From the NCBI GenBank assembly GCA_018712945.1, contig DVFZ01000086.1, forward strand, positions 1-44,426: DNA of 44,426 bases. Direction: 5' to 3'. Position numbers and translations under genes: made by a program. Below the pieces are notes generated by a model that worked only from the letters and a program-made list of their open reading frames with translations, had not been told where the DNA came from and made no database searches. Origin of the DNA: Candidatus Pullichristensenella stercorigallinarum. GTDB taxonomy: Bacteria; Bacillota; Clostridia; Christensenellales; Aristaeellaceae. Positions 8,460-16,035 of the stretch are shown here, piece after piece. Positions within the stretch are counted from its first letter, which is position 1. Each line of letters begins with the position of its first letter.

Positions 8460-8471
8460 TAGGAAAATCAA
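8443..8471 (-). promoter_or_regulatory. Promoter for the methyltransferase-HMA operon
   Basis: Minus strand: TTGATT, 17 bp, AATACT. The -10 is weak, which fits a regulated promoter. The leader before the methyltransferase is about 230 bp and contains nothing else I recognise. Confidence 0.45.
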
Positions 8472-8491
8472 ACCCCGGCGAAGGGCCGGGG
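8464..8491 (-). terminator. Intrinsic terminator after the ferredoxin-type gene
   Basis: GCCGGGG-type stem: CCCCGGC (8473-8479) pairs with GCCGGGG (8485-8491); on the minus strand it is followed by TTTGATTTT. Confidence 0.75.
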
Positions 8492-8532
8492 AAATTCCCC
8501 CAGCCCTATTATACTCCCCTCGCGCCGCGCTG

Positions 8533-9228
8533 TCAACGTCCGCCGTCCAGCAGTTTTCCATCCGTAGAAATCACCGACACCGTCAGGGGAATATCCTTGC
8601 CACTCATTTCCAAGGCGCGGCGCACAGCGCTTTCCAGCCCGCCGCAGCAGGGTACCTCCATGCGCGCCACAGTAATGGAGCGCACATCGTTGCCGGCCAA
8701 AATCTGCGCCAGCTTCCCGGCATAGTCCACACCGTCGAGCTTGGGGCAACCAACCAGCGTAATACGGCCGCGAATGAAATCGGCATGGAAATTGCCGTAA
8801 GCAAAGGCCGTACAATCGGCGGCGACAAGCAAATCCGCGCCTGCAAACCAAGGGGCATTGATGGGCGCGAGCTTGATTTGCACGGGCCACTGGGAAAGGC
8901 AGCTTGACGCGACCGTGCCATCCGCTGTCTCCTCATCGCGGCGGATGAAGCCGGTCTTCGCGCCGGGACAAACGTGTGGCACGCCGCCCTGCCGTTTTTT
9001 CGCCGCCAGCACCGCGGCCTCATCGTAGGCCGGGGCCTCGCGCATCTCAAAAGAGATCGCGCCTGTAGGACAGGCGGGCAGACAGTCGCCCAAGCCGTCG
9101 CAATAGTCCTCGCGCATCAGCTTCGCCTTGCCGTCCACCATGGCGATGGCTCCCTCGTGGCAGGCACGCGCGCAGGCGCCGCAGCCGTTACACTTTTCTT
9201 CATCTATGCGAATGATCTTGCGAAACAT
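8533..9228 (-). CDS. 4Fe-4S dicluster ferredoxin-like protein with an additional C-terminal domain
   Basis: 231 residues. Cluster I ligands are Cys13, 16, 19 and 23 in a canonical CxxCxxCxxxC. In the second cluster the pattern is CDGLGDCLPACP: Leu46 stands where the second cysteine would be, leaving Cys43, Cys49 and Cys53. The C-terminal ~150 residues hold a Rossmann-like section (LLVAADCTAF, ITLVGCPKLD) and a conserved-looking VPCCGGLESAV. This layout occurs in anaerobic Bacillota proteins of unknown electron-transfer role. The frame extends 55 residues upstream, but the ATG at 9228 has GGAGGGG at 7 nt and begins the ferredoxin domain. Confidence 0.85.
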   Translation of the reverse strand: MFRKIIRIDEEKCNGCGACARACHEGAIAMVDGKAKLMREDYCDGLGDCLPACPTGAISFEMREAPAYDEAAVLAAKKRQGGVPHVCPGAKTGFIRRDEETADGTVASSCLSQWPVQIKLAPINAPWFAGADLLVAADCTAFAYGNFHADFIRGRITLVGCPKLDGVDYAGKLAQILAGNDVRSITVARMEVPCCGGLESAVRRALEMSGKDIPLTVSVISTDGKLLDGGR

Positions 9229-9289
9229 GTTTTTCCCCTCCATTTGTGGTTTTACAAGCACAGCATACACCTTCACGCCACAAAAGTAA

Positions 9290-9303
9290 GTTGGTTTTCC
9301 AAC
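9290..9303. promoter_or_regulatory. Inverted repeat upstream of the ferredoxin-type gene
   Basis: GTTGG-TTTT-CCAAC, a perfect 5-bp inverted repeat 60 bp before the start codon. Possible operator; no clear -35/-10 pair could be fixed around it. Confidence 0.25.
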
Positions 9304-9320
9304 AAAACCGCCCTCCGCAC

Positions 9321-9353
9321 AAAAAAGCGCCCTTCCCCAAGGGAAAGGCGCTT
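9321..9353 (-). terminator. Intrinsic terminator after the His/Cys-repeat gene
   Basis: AAGCGCC...GGCGCTT stem with inner TTCCC/GGGAA pairing, followed on the minus strand by TTTTTTG, 19 bp after the stop codon. Confidence 0.85.
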
Positions 9354-9371
9354 GCAAAGTCTTGCCGTGGC

Positions 9372-12300
9372 TTAGTTCCAACAGTATGGGCATGGGCTGA
9401 AGCCCTGGTCGCGCACAAAGTCGATCACAACCATCGAACCATTGGTCATGCCCGCACGCGAGCAGGTGGAATGGCTGTGGAAGATGGTGCTGTCCGAATC
9501 GCCCTGCAAGTCAATATAGACCTGCGTGGCGTTGGAAAGATCACCGTTGCCAGAACCGCCGCTGCCGCCGGAGCCGCCATTATTGCCGCCCGAACCGCCG
9601 TTATTGCCGCCCGAACTGCCGTTCACGCAAACCGGGCAGGCCGTCTTGCCCATCGCCCGGGCGATGGCGAGATAGCCGGACGTGGAGCCGGAGCCAGCAT
9701 GCGACTGGCTGTAATGGTAATAACGGTCGCCGCTGCTGGAATACACCGTGGTGCGCGCGACGTTGGCACAAGTCCGGCAGGGAACCTTGCCGTAGTTGAG
9801 CGCGGTTTCCAGCGTCACACGGCTGGAGTCGGAACCGACGTTCTCTGTACACGATTCATCAATGTGGAAATACGTGCCATTGAGCGTCGCATAGACGTAA
9901 AGGCCGGAGGTACCCGATACGTAGGTGTTGGACGAGGTGGGCATGTTTTCGCTGGAATCATCGCCCTGATACCTTGCCAGGCAAACCGGGCAATACTCCT
10001 TACCCATAGCGTGCGCCACAGCCAGCGTACCGGACGTAGCTCCATCGCCCGCGTGCTCGCGGTAGATGTGGAAGTACTCATCGCCGCGCGAGGACCAGAC
10101 CGTGCGCTCCGCCGTGGACCTGGCGCAAATGGGACAGGCCGTCTTGCCGTAGTTGAGCGCGGTTTCCAGGGTAATATAGCTGGCCTCGGAGCCTGCGCAT
10201 GTGCTTGAGAGATGGTAATACTGACCATCGCGCGTGGCGTAGACATGAATGCCGGAGGTGCCCGGCGTATACGTTTCGGTCACAGTTTCGGTCGTATCAC
10301 CACTGGAGCTACCGCTCACGCAGGAGGGGCAGCGCGCAAAGCCGGCCATCAGCGCCCTTGCCAGCGTACCGGACGTGGCGCGGGAAAGATCCTCCACATT
10401 GCAGGTATTATCGTAGTGGTAATACCGTCCGCCGTTGACGGCGTAAACGGTGCGGTCCGCAATGGAGCAGCAGACCGGGCAGGCCGTCTTGCCGCGCGAA
10501 ACCGCTTCCTCCAGCGTCACAGCGTAGGCGCTGCGCATACCCTGGCAATATTGGTCGTTATGGTACCAAGTGCCGGTATCCGTGCAGTATACGGTAATGC
10601 CGGAAACGCTCTGGGTGGTATCGCCCTCGGAGTTTTCGCCTGTACTGGAGTCCGTCCAGCAGTACGGGCACTTCTGGAAGCCCGCCGCCAGCGCCTCGGC
10701 AACGGTACCGGTTGTCGCCCCAGTCATGCCGGAACATGTGGCATACGAATGATAATACGTACCGCCGCGCGATGCCCACACGGTATTATTGGCCGTCGGG
10801 CAGCAATCCGGGCAAGCGGGCCGGCCGGCCTCAAGCATGGTGCTCAGGGCCACGCGCTCAGCATTCTGCATGCCGTTGCATGTGGGGTCGGTGTGGTAGT
10901 ATTCGCCCCCGCGCGTGGCGTAGACGTATACAGTGCCATCAGATTCCGAACCGCTGGAGGAACTGGAGGAATCAGAACTGCCAGTGCCGGAATCGTTCAG
11001 GGTGACGGTCACGCCATCCAGGCACACCGGGCAGGCCGTCTTGCCCATGGCCAGCGCCAGCGCCACATAGGTCTGATTGGCATTGCGCATGCCCTGGCAG
11101 GTCGGGTCAATGTGGAACCACTCGCCGTTCTCCGTGCAATACACAGTCCTTCGGCCAACCGCGCAACAGGTCGGGCAGGCCGCCTTGCCGTTTTGCAGGG
11201 CCACCAGCAGGCTGATATGGGAAGCGTTTGTCATGCCGGAGCAGTTGGGATCGGTATGGAAGTAAGTTCCATCCAACCTGGCATAAACCATCAGGCCGCT
11301 TCTGTCCGTAGTAAGCGTGTTGGCGTAATTGGTAACCGCCGCAGGATCGGTCATGGTGGAGCTGGTGGTATTGGTCTGCCTGGCAGTGCCGCCCGCACAC
11401 ACCGGGCAAGCGGTCTTGCCGGAGTTCTGCGCGCGCTGGAGCGTGACTTCATACGCGCCCACCATCGGCGTACCAGTACCGCCGTCGCAGGTGGAATTGG
11501 TGTGGTAATACATGCCGCCGTCGGTCATGTAATAAGTAGTCTGGTTATCGTAGCAGGTCGGGCAGGGATCAAGGCCGCGCCGTTCGGCAATCTCCAGGCT
11601 TACCAGGGAAGCCGTTTCACCGGAAAGCCGCTCGCAATTGCTCCTACTATGGTAATAAATGCCCGTATTGCTCGCGTAGACATAATCGCTCGCGGTAGTG
11701 CTGTCCCCGCTGCCGGCAATCGGCGTGGCAGAGGGTTCAATTTGCAATTCGTCGCTAACCGTGGGGCTGATGCTGCTGGAAATAATGCCAGTCGTGGCCG
11801 ATGGAGATACAGTGATGCCCACCGTAGCGCTCGGCGCCACCGTAACCGGGCTGATGGTCGGCCCGCCGGCCGGGAACGTGGTTTCCGGGCCAGCCGGAGT
11901 AACCAGAGACACAATCAGATAAATCAGCACCGCGAACCACAGCGCCGAAGCTACGCTGATGCCCACGCGCATGACCATGTCAAAACGGCCACGCCGCCAC
12001 AGAAGGTAAATACCCAGCGGCGGGAACAGCACCAGAAGGACATAGGTCACCCAGTCGTTTTCATCAATATACTGCATGAAGGAAGGGGCCTCGCCGCCTT
12101 CCGCTTCCACATAATTGCCGTCCTCGTCGTAATAGCCGTCCTCATCATAGCCATCGTCGTAGCCGTCATCATAACCGCTATCGTCATAGCTATTATCATC
12201 ATAGCCGCTATCGTCATAACCACCGTCATCGTAGCCGCTATCGTCGTAGCCATTATCATCATAGCCGCCATCGTCATAGCTGTTGGCGTCATCATAGCTA

Positions 12301-12635
12301 CCATCATCATAGCCGCCGTCGCCGTAGCTAGCGCTATCATAGCTGCCGCTATCCTCGTAGCCATCGTCATAGGCATAGGAATCATCGTCAGTGTAGCCGT
12401 CGTCATAGCCATCATAGCCGCCCTGCGGATCATCATCGGCGGCATAGTCGTAGTCCTGATCCTGCGCGGCGCCGTCATACGCCTCGTCATACTGGTCAAG
12501 ACCGTCGGCCACGTCGTCCTGCCGCGCGGAGCCCAGGCCAAAAGGAAAACGCCGAATTTCGCCGTCGCCCCAGCGGAAAGCAAGCCCCGCCTTGGAGATG
12601 TTGAATTTCAGTTTTCCAAGTTTGTATGTTGCCAT
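9372..12635 (-). CDS. Giant membrane protein with thirteen His/Cys (HCCC) modules and an acidic Tyr-Asp repeat
   Basis: 1087 residues. Order: a short N-terminal domain (1-35, KLKFNISKAGLAF, faintly like DUF4236); an acidic Tyr/Asp/Gly tract (about 45-175, repeats of YDDGG, YDDSG, YDDN); two hydrophobic helices (about 196-213 and 222-245) separated by RRGRFD; a Thr/Ser/Pro stalk (250-315); then thirteen modules from ~317 to the end. Each module reads roughly Y-Y-H-x4-C, about 20 residues with an Ala and Gly, then CPxC, for example H329, C334, C358, C361. These four residues could make a tetrahedral metal site. Modules 10 and 12 have His in place of the first Cys. Pairs of modules are joined by Ser/Thr/Gly linkers, the last one a GGNNGGSGG chain. 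I chose ATG 12635, because the GTG three codons earlier lies inside its GAGGTG binding site. Function unknown; an extracytoplasmic metal-binding or adhesive array is inference. Confidence 0.93.
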   Translation of the reverse strand: MATYKLGKLKFNISKAGLAFRWGDGEIRRFPFGLGSARQDDVADGLDQYDEAYDGAAQDQDYDYAADDDPQGGYDGYDDGYTDDDSYAYDDGYEDSGSYDSASYGDGGYDDGSYDDANSYDDGGYDDNGYDDSGYDDGGYDDSGYDDNSYDDSGYDDGYDDGYDEDGYYDEDGNYVEAEGGEAPSFMQYIDENDWVTYVLLVLFPPLGIYLLWRRGRFDMVMRVGISVASALWFAVLIYLIVSLVTPAGPETTFPAGGPTISPVTVAPSATVGITVSPSATTGIISSSISPTVSDELQIEPSATPIAGSGDSTTASDYVYASNTGIYYHSRSNCERLSGETASLVSLEIAERRGLDPCPTCYDNQTTYYMTDGGMYYHTNSTCDGGTGTPMVGAYEVTLQRAQNSGKTACPVCAGGTARQTNTTSSTMTDPAAVTNYANTLTTDRSGLMVYARLDGTYFHTDPNCSGMTNASHISLLVALQNGKAACPTCCAVGRRTVYCTENGEWFHIDPTCQGMRNANQTYVALALAMGKTACPVCLDGVTVTLNDSGTGSSDSSSSSSGSESDGTVYVYATRGGEYYHTDPTCNGMQNAERVALSTMLEAGRPACPDCCPTANNTVWASRGGTYYHSYATCSGMTGATTGTVAEALAAGFQKCPYCWTDSSTGENSEGDTTQSVSGITVYCTDTGTWYHNDQYCQGMRSAYAVTLEEAVSRGKTACPVCCSIADRTVYAVNGGRYYHYDNTCNVEDLSRATSGTLARALMAGFARCPSCVSGSSSGDTTETVTETYTPGTSGIHVYATRDGQYYHLSSTCAGSEASYITLETALNYGKTACPICARSTAERTVWSSRGDEYFHIYREHAGDGATSGTLAVAHAMGKEYCPVCLARYQGDDSSENMPTSSNTYVSGTSGLYVYATLNGTYFHIDESCTENVGSDSSRVTLETALNYGKVPCRTCANVARTTVYSSSGDRYYHYSQSHAGSGSTSGYLAIARAMGKTACPVCVNGSSGGNNGGSGGNNGGSGGSGGSGNGDLSNATQVYIDLQGDSDSTIFHSHSTCSRAGMTNGSMVVIDFVRDQGFSPCPYCWN
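12110..12500 (-). repeat. Tandem coding repeat for the acidic YDD tract
   Basis: Irregular 12- to 15-bp tandem units (plus strand ATCGTCATAGCC-like) that encode YDDGG/YDDSG. Codon variation between units suggests the amino-acid pattern is selected. Such a tract is prone to length change by slippage or unequal recombination. Confidence 0.85.
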
Positions 12636-12702
12636 ACCCTGCACCTCGTCTGTGGATAAGCACGATTTACATTGTCATACTTCTGTAACATTATCCTCTA
12701 TT

Positions 12703-12731
12703 AGCATACACCATAAATGCCCGTTCGTCAA
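12703..12731 (-). promoter_or_regulatory. Promoter for the His/Cys-repeat gene
   Basis: Minus strand: TTGACG, 17 bp, TATGCT, about 70 bp before the start codon. The 318-bp divergent region to the capA-like gene holds this promoter and the plus-strand one; nothing else is evident in it. Confidence 0.55.
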
Positions 12732-12869
12732 TCGAATAAAACGAAAAAACCCGCCCTAAAATTGAACAATATCCTTGGAAATGCCCCGGGATTGTCGTTT
12801 TTGCGTACATTTTGGCCTTTCCTGGGGGAAATTCCCATCAAAAGGTCGCAAAGAATGACATTTCCCCCA

Positions 12870-12899
12870 TTGCCCCGCCCTCTTTGCATGTGCTATAAT
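12870..12899 (+). promoter_or_regulatory. Promoter for the CapA-like gene
   Basis: TTGCCC, 18 bp, TATAAT; the start codon follows about 55 bp downstream. Confidence 0.6.
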
Positions 12900-12953
12900 A
12901 TACTATGATTTCAATCCATCTATAACCGGTGCCGGAATTCGGAGGGACACTAC

Positions 12954-14285
12954 ATGGCAAAGAAGAAGAAAAACGGCTTGCATATTGGCAGTTATGTTAT
13001 CCGCCCGCTTGGCTTGGCCGTCATCGGCATTTTGCTGGTGGCGCTGATTGTTGTGGGCGCGTTGATTGTATTCAGGTCGATCGGCGTTTCCGGGCCGGAC
13101 ACAAGCGAACCGGAGCCGACGCGCCAGGTTATCACCCTGACGCCCACGCCTACTGCCACCGTCGCCGCGACGCCCACTGTTACGGTCGAGCCGTCGCCCA
13201 CGCCCTCGCCCACGCCTTCGCTGCGTTCGGCCACCATCCGCTCGCTGGGCGAAATCGTCGTGGAGCAGAACGTGCTTTCTTCCGCGCGCACAGAAACCAG
13301 CTACGACTTTACGCCCATGTTTGAAATGATCAGCGATGTGGTCGGCAACGCCGATTACACGGTGGGCGACGTCGAAGGCCCGATGGACAACCGCGCCGAC
13401 AGCGCCTATTCCGGCAGCAACCCGTTCAACACCCCGCCGCAAATCATGCTGGCAATGAAGGCCGCGGGTGTGGACATGCTCACGCTGGCCAACGGCCAAT
13501 CGCTGGATATGCTGTTTGACGGCCTGCAGCAGACTATTTCAAACTGCAAAACTGCCGAAATGGAATACATCGGCGCTTTCGCCTCCCAGGAAGAGTTCGA
13601 CACGCCCAAGATCATTGAGATCAACGGCATCAACGTCGGCTTCCTCAACTATACCACCGACCTGGGCGGTATGGAGGAGCAGGCCAGTACCAACGCATTG
13701 ACCTACGGCGTGGCCACCAACACCAACACCAACCCCGCCGAGGATGTGCAGGCTGCACGCGAGGCCGGGGCGGACGTAGTAATTGCCTATATCTCCTGGG
13801 GCGATGTGGGCGTCCGCTCGCTCGGCGACGACGATTACAACACCGCCATGGCTCTCACCCGCGCCGGCGTGGACGTCATCGTCGGCTACCACCCGCACAC
13901 CGTCATCGCCCCGCGCTGGCTTGAAGCTCAGACCGAGGACGGCTCTACGCAGCGCACGCTGTGCCTGTGCGCGACCGGCAACTTCCTCTCCGACCAGCGC
14001 GACCGCTACACCTCCAACGGCATCATCTTCGAATTCACCATTCAGGAAACTTCCGCCGGTGAATTTGAGATCACCAATCCGGTATACATTCCCACCTATG
14101 TATGGCGCTATGACGCCGAGGATGGCGATGGCTACGAGTACCGCGTGCTGGCCGTGGGCGAATGGCTCGAAAACCGTCCCGAGGGCATGTCCGATGACGA
14201 GTTCAACCATTTGCAGATGGTGTGGAACGACATCCAGGAAACCATGTCCCAGGGCAACGTCAATGCCACGGTGTCCGCAAACTGA
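12954..14285 (+). CDS. CapA/PgsA-type metallophosphatase-like surface protein with degenerate active site
   Basis: 443 residues: a Lys-rich start, one membrane helix (about 16-40), a Thr-Pro-Ser stalk (60-90) and an extracellular domain of the PGA-capsule biosynthesis (CapA) fold. Motifs align in order but several metal ligands are changed: the usual GD is SLGE (98-100), the family's NLEGP is DVEGP (139-143), ANNH is ANGQ (179-182), and the HWG motif is SWG (281-283). GYHPH at 311-315 is intact. The enzyme may therefore be inactive or use another chemistry. GGAGGG lies 8 nt before ATG. It is divergent from the His/Cys-repeat gene and has its own terminator. Family is clear; a capsule role is not supported by neighbours. 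Confidence 0.88.
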   Translation: MAKKKKNGLHIGSYVIRPLGLAVIGILLVALIVVGALIVFRSIGVSGPDTSEPEPTRQVITLTPTPTATVAATPTVTVEPSPTPSPTPSLRSATIRSLGEIVVEQNVLSSARTETSYDFTPMFEMISDVVGNADYTVGDVEGPMDNRADSAYSGSNPFNTPPQIMLAMKAAGVDMLTLANGQSLDMLFDGLQQTISNCKTAEMEYIGAFASQEEFDTPKIIEINGINVGFLNYTTDLGGMEEQASTNALTYGVATNTNTNPAEDVQAAREAGADVVIAYISWGDVGVRSLGDDDYNTAMALTRAGVDVIVGYHPHTVIAPRWLEAQTEDGSTQRTLCLCATGNFLSDQRDRYTSNGIIFEFTIQETSAGEFEITNPVYIPTYVWRYDAEDGDGYEYRVLAVGEWLENRPEGMSDDEFNHLQMVWNDIQETMSQGNVNATVSAN

Positions 14286-14298
14286 TTTTAACCGGTGC

Positions 14299-14338
14299 GC
14301 GCCCCGTCCGCAATGCGTGGACGGGGCGCGGTTTGTTT
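14299..14338 (+). terminator. Intrinsic terminator after the CapA-like gene
   Basis: GCGCCCCGTCC/GGACGGGGCGC, a perfect 11-bp stem, followed by GTTTGTTT. Confidence 0.85.
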
Positions 14339-14467
14339 CGCGCCTTTTCCCGCCGCGATCATCATACGCCGCCGGCGTTATTTTGTAAAGTACGCACTTT
14401 TTTGTGCGGTACGCACCTTCCGGAAACCATTTCGCGCCCTGGCGGGCGCTGTTGGGAGGCATTTTTT

Positions 14468-15487
14468 ATGGACAACGCCGCCTTTTCCCGGGCGCTGCTC
14501 GACTGGTATGACCGCGCAAAGCGCGACCTGCCCTGGCGTGGCACGCGCGACCCCTATCGCATTTGGCTTTCTGAAATCATGCTCCAACAGACGCGCGCCG
14601 AGGCCGTCGTCCCCCGCTATGAGGCCTTTCTGGCGCGTTTTCCTTCTGTAGAGGCGCTTGCCGCCGCCGGGGAAGAAGCAGTGCTCAAGCAATGGGAAGG
14701 CATGGGATACTACTCCCGCGCCCGCAACCTGCGCAAGGCCGCGATCCAGATTGCGCAAAGCGGCGGGGTTTTCCCAGGCAGCGCCCGGGAGCTGGCAAAA
14801 CTGCCGGGCGTGGGCGCGTACACGGCGGCGGCGGTGGCCTCCATCGCCTTTGACGAACCGGTACCGGCGCTGGATGGCAACCAGGCGCGGGTGCTTTCGC
14901 GCGTGTTGGCTTATGACGAGCCGGTGGATACCCCGCAAAGGTTGCGGGAGCAGGCGCTTTCGCTTCTCGACCGCGCGCGGCCCGGCGATTACAACCAGGC
15001 GCTGATGGATTTGGGCAGCGGCGTATGTACGCCGCGCGCGCCCCACTGCGAGCGCTGCCCCGTGGCCGCGTTTTGCGCCGCCCTTGCCGGGGGCGATGTG
15101 GAAAGCTACCCCCGTCTGCCGCCGCCCGTTGCCAAGCGCGCGGTGAAAGTGACGGTGGTACTGGCCTATCAAAACGGACGCATATTGGTGCGTAAACGGC
15201 CCGCAAAGGGGCTTCTGGCCGGGCTATGGGAGTTCCCCAACTTTTCCGAGGGAACGTTGGAAGACCTGCTCCCCGGCGCGCGCGTCACCGGGGAATTGCC
15301 GAAGGCAAAGCATGTATTTACCCACTTGGTCTGGAACATGCGCGGCGTGCGTGCCGAGGTGGATTCGCTGCCGGACGGCATGCGCGCCGTAAACGCGGCG
15401 GAGCTGGAAACCCTGCCCTTCCCCACCGCCCTGCGCGTATACCGGGAAATTGCGCAACGGGAATTGCGCGGGGAGGCGGCGGGCTGA
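14468..15487 (+). CDS. mutY: A/G-specific adenine glycosylase MutY
   Basis: 339 residues. Removes adenine mispaired with 8-oxoguanine in base-excision repair. The helix-hairpin-helix glycosylase domain shows the catalytic Glu36 in LSEIMLQQT, the LPGVGAYTA hairpin (112-120) and the catalytic Asp136 in ALDGNQARV. The [4Fe-4S] loop has Cys187, Cys194, Cys197 and Cys203 (C-x6-C-x2-C-x5-C). A NUDIX-like MutT domain (about 222-330, with LLAGLWEFPNF) recognises 8-oxoG. The frame is open further upstream into the previous terminator, but the ATG at 14468 has GGGAGG at 8 nt and starts at the conserved N-terminus. Confidence 0.97.
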   Translation: MDNAAFSRALLDWYDRAKRDLPWRGTRDPYRIWLSEIMLQQTRAEAVVPRYEAFLARFPSVEALAAAGEEAVLKQWEGMGYYSRARNLRKAAIQIAQSGGVFPGSARELAKLPGVGAYTAAAVASIAFDEPVPALDGNQARVLSRVLAYDEPVDTPQRLREQALSLLDRARPGDYNQALMDLGSGVCTPRAPHCERCPVAAFCAALAGGDVESYPRLPPPVAKRAVKVTVVLAYQNGRILVRKRPAKGLLAGLWEFPNFSEGTLEDLLPGARVTGELPKAKHVFTHLVWNMRGVRAEVDSLPDGMRAVNAAELETLPFPTALRVYREIAQRELRGEAAG

Positions 15488-15512
15488 ATGCCGTCACGGG
15501 CTTTCAGAAAAC

Positions 15513-15542
15513 TTGCGCGGAAATATACCACTGTGCTATAAT
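15513..15542 (+). promoter_or_regulatory. Promoter for the DUF6440-type gene
   Basis: TTGCGC, 18 bp, TATAAT, 53 bp before the ATG. The short gene therefore has its own strong -10. Confidence 0.6.
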
Positions 15543-15595
15543 GAGTGCCATCAAACAAGGCGCTTGCATGCGGCCAGCGCCGGGGAGGACGGTTT

Positions 15596-15757
15596 ATGGA
15601 ACGCTTCAAAAAGGTTTATCAACAGGGAACCATAGATGTGGTTGAAATTTGGGTTGATACTGAAACTGGCGTGAATTATGTATTTCATCGAAACGGAAAC
15701 GCGGCGGGTTTTACGCCATTGCTTGACAAAGACGGAAAGCCGGTCGTGACGCCGTAA
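15596..15757 (+). CDS. Small protein of the DUF6440 type
   Basis: 53 residues. The pattern RFKKVYQQG, then DTETGVNYVFH, ending with TPLLDKDGKPVV, matches what I recall of the DUF6440 family, whose function is unknown. No membrane segment or cysteines. A GGGGAGG site sits 6-7 nt before the ATG, and a promoter precedes it. It stands alone between mutY and repeat A copy 1. Confidence 0.8.
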   Translation: MERFKKVYQQGTIDVVEIWVDTETGVNYVFHRNGNAAGFTPLLDKDGKPVVTP

Positions 15758-15769
15758 CACCGTAACGGC

Positions 15770-16035
15770 AAACGGAATACCAGCCGCCTACCGGCGGCGC
15801 AGGATGTTGACAAAGTCAACAGACTGCCAGAGGGATGCAAAAACCTGCAAGACAAGGAAGCAGACTTGCAGGCAAGGGAGCTTACATAGACGTAAGTGAC
15901 CGCAGGCTGCATGTGCAGCTGACGCAGGAAGCAAAAATTGCCCCTGTTTTCTCTTTGTTCAGGGCAATTTTTGCGTTTGCAGGCTTTGTCAGCGCTCTGA
16001 GCCGCCCACTATCGGGCGGCTTTCTGTTTGGCTTT
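15770..16035. repeat. Structured intergenic repeat A, copy 1
   Basis: About 250 bp related to 36466-36710. Both copies run in the same order: a GCCGCC hairpin, CAG, TGACAAAG, a CTTAC...GTAAG hairpin, CTGACGCAG, GTAAAAATTGC or GCAAAAATTGC, a long stem closing on GGGCAA, then GGCTTTGTCAG and a final GAGCCGCC hairpin. The ends are inverted repeats of each other. In this copy there are extra perfect hairpins CTGCAAG/CTTGCAG, GCTGCA/TGCAGC and AAAATTGCCC/GGGCAATTTT. It is either a miniature inverted-repeat element or a long structured RNA; no protein frame is evident. Confidence 0.75.

Noticed and set aside
12110-12500. Possible CRISPR array
   Set aside because: The repeats are short, directly tandem and in frame within a protein; there are no spacers and no cas genes.
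10212-12659. 815-residue plus-strand open frame opposite the His/Cys-array gene
   Set aside because: It is antisense to a gene with clear domains, a terminator and a promoter. Its Ile/Val/Ala-rich composition comes from the reverse reading of the Asp-Tyr repeat codons.
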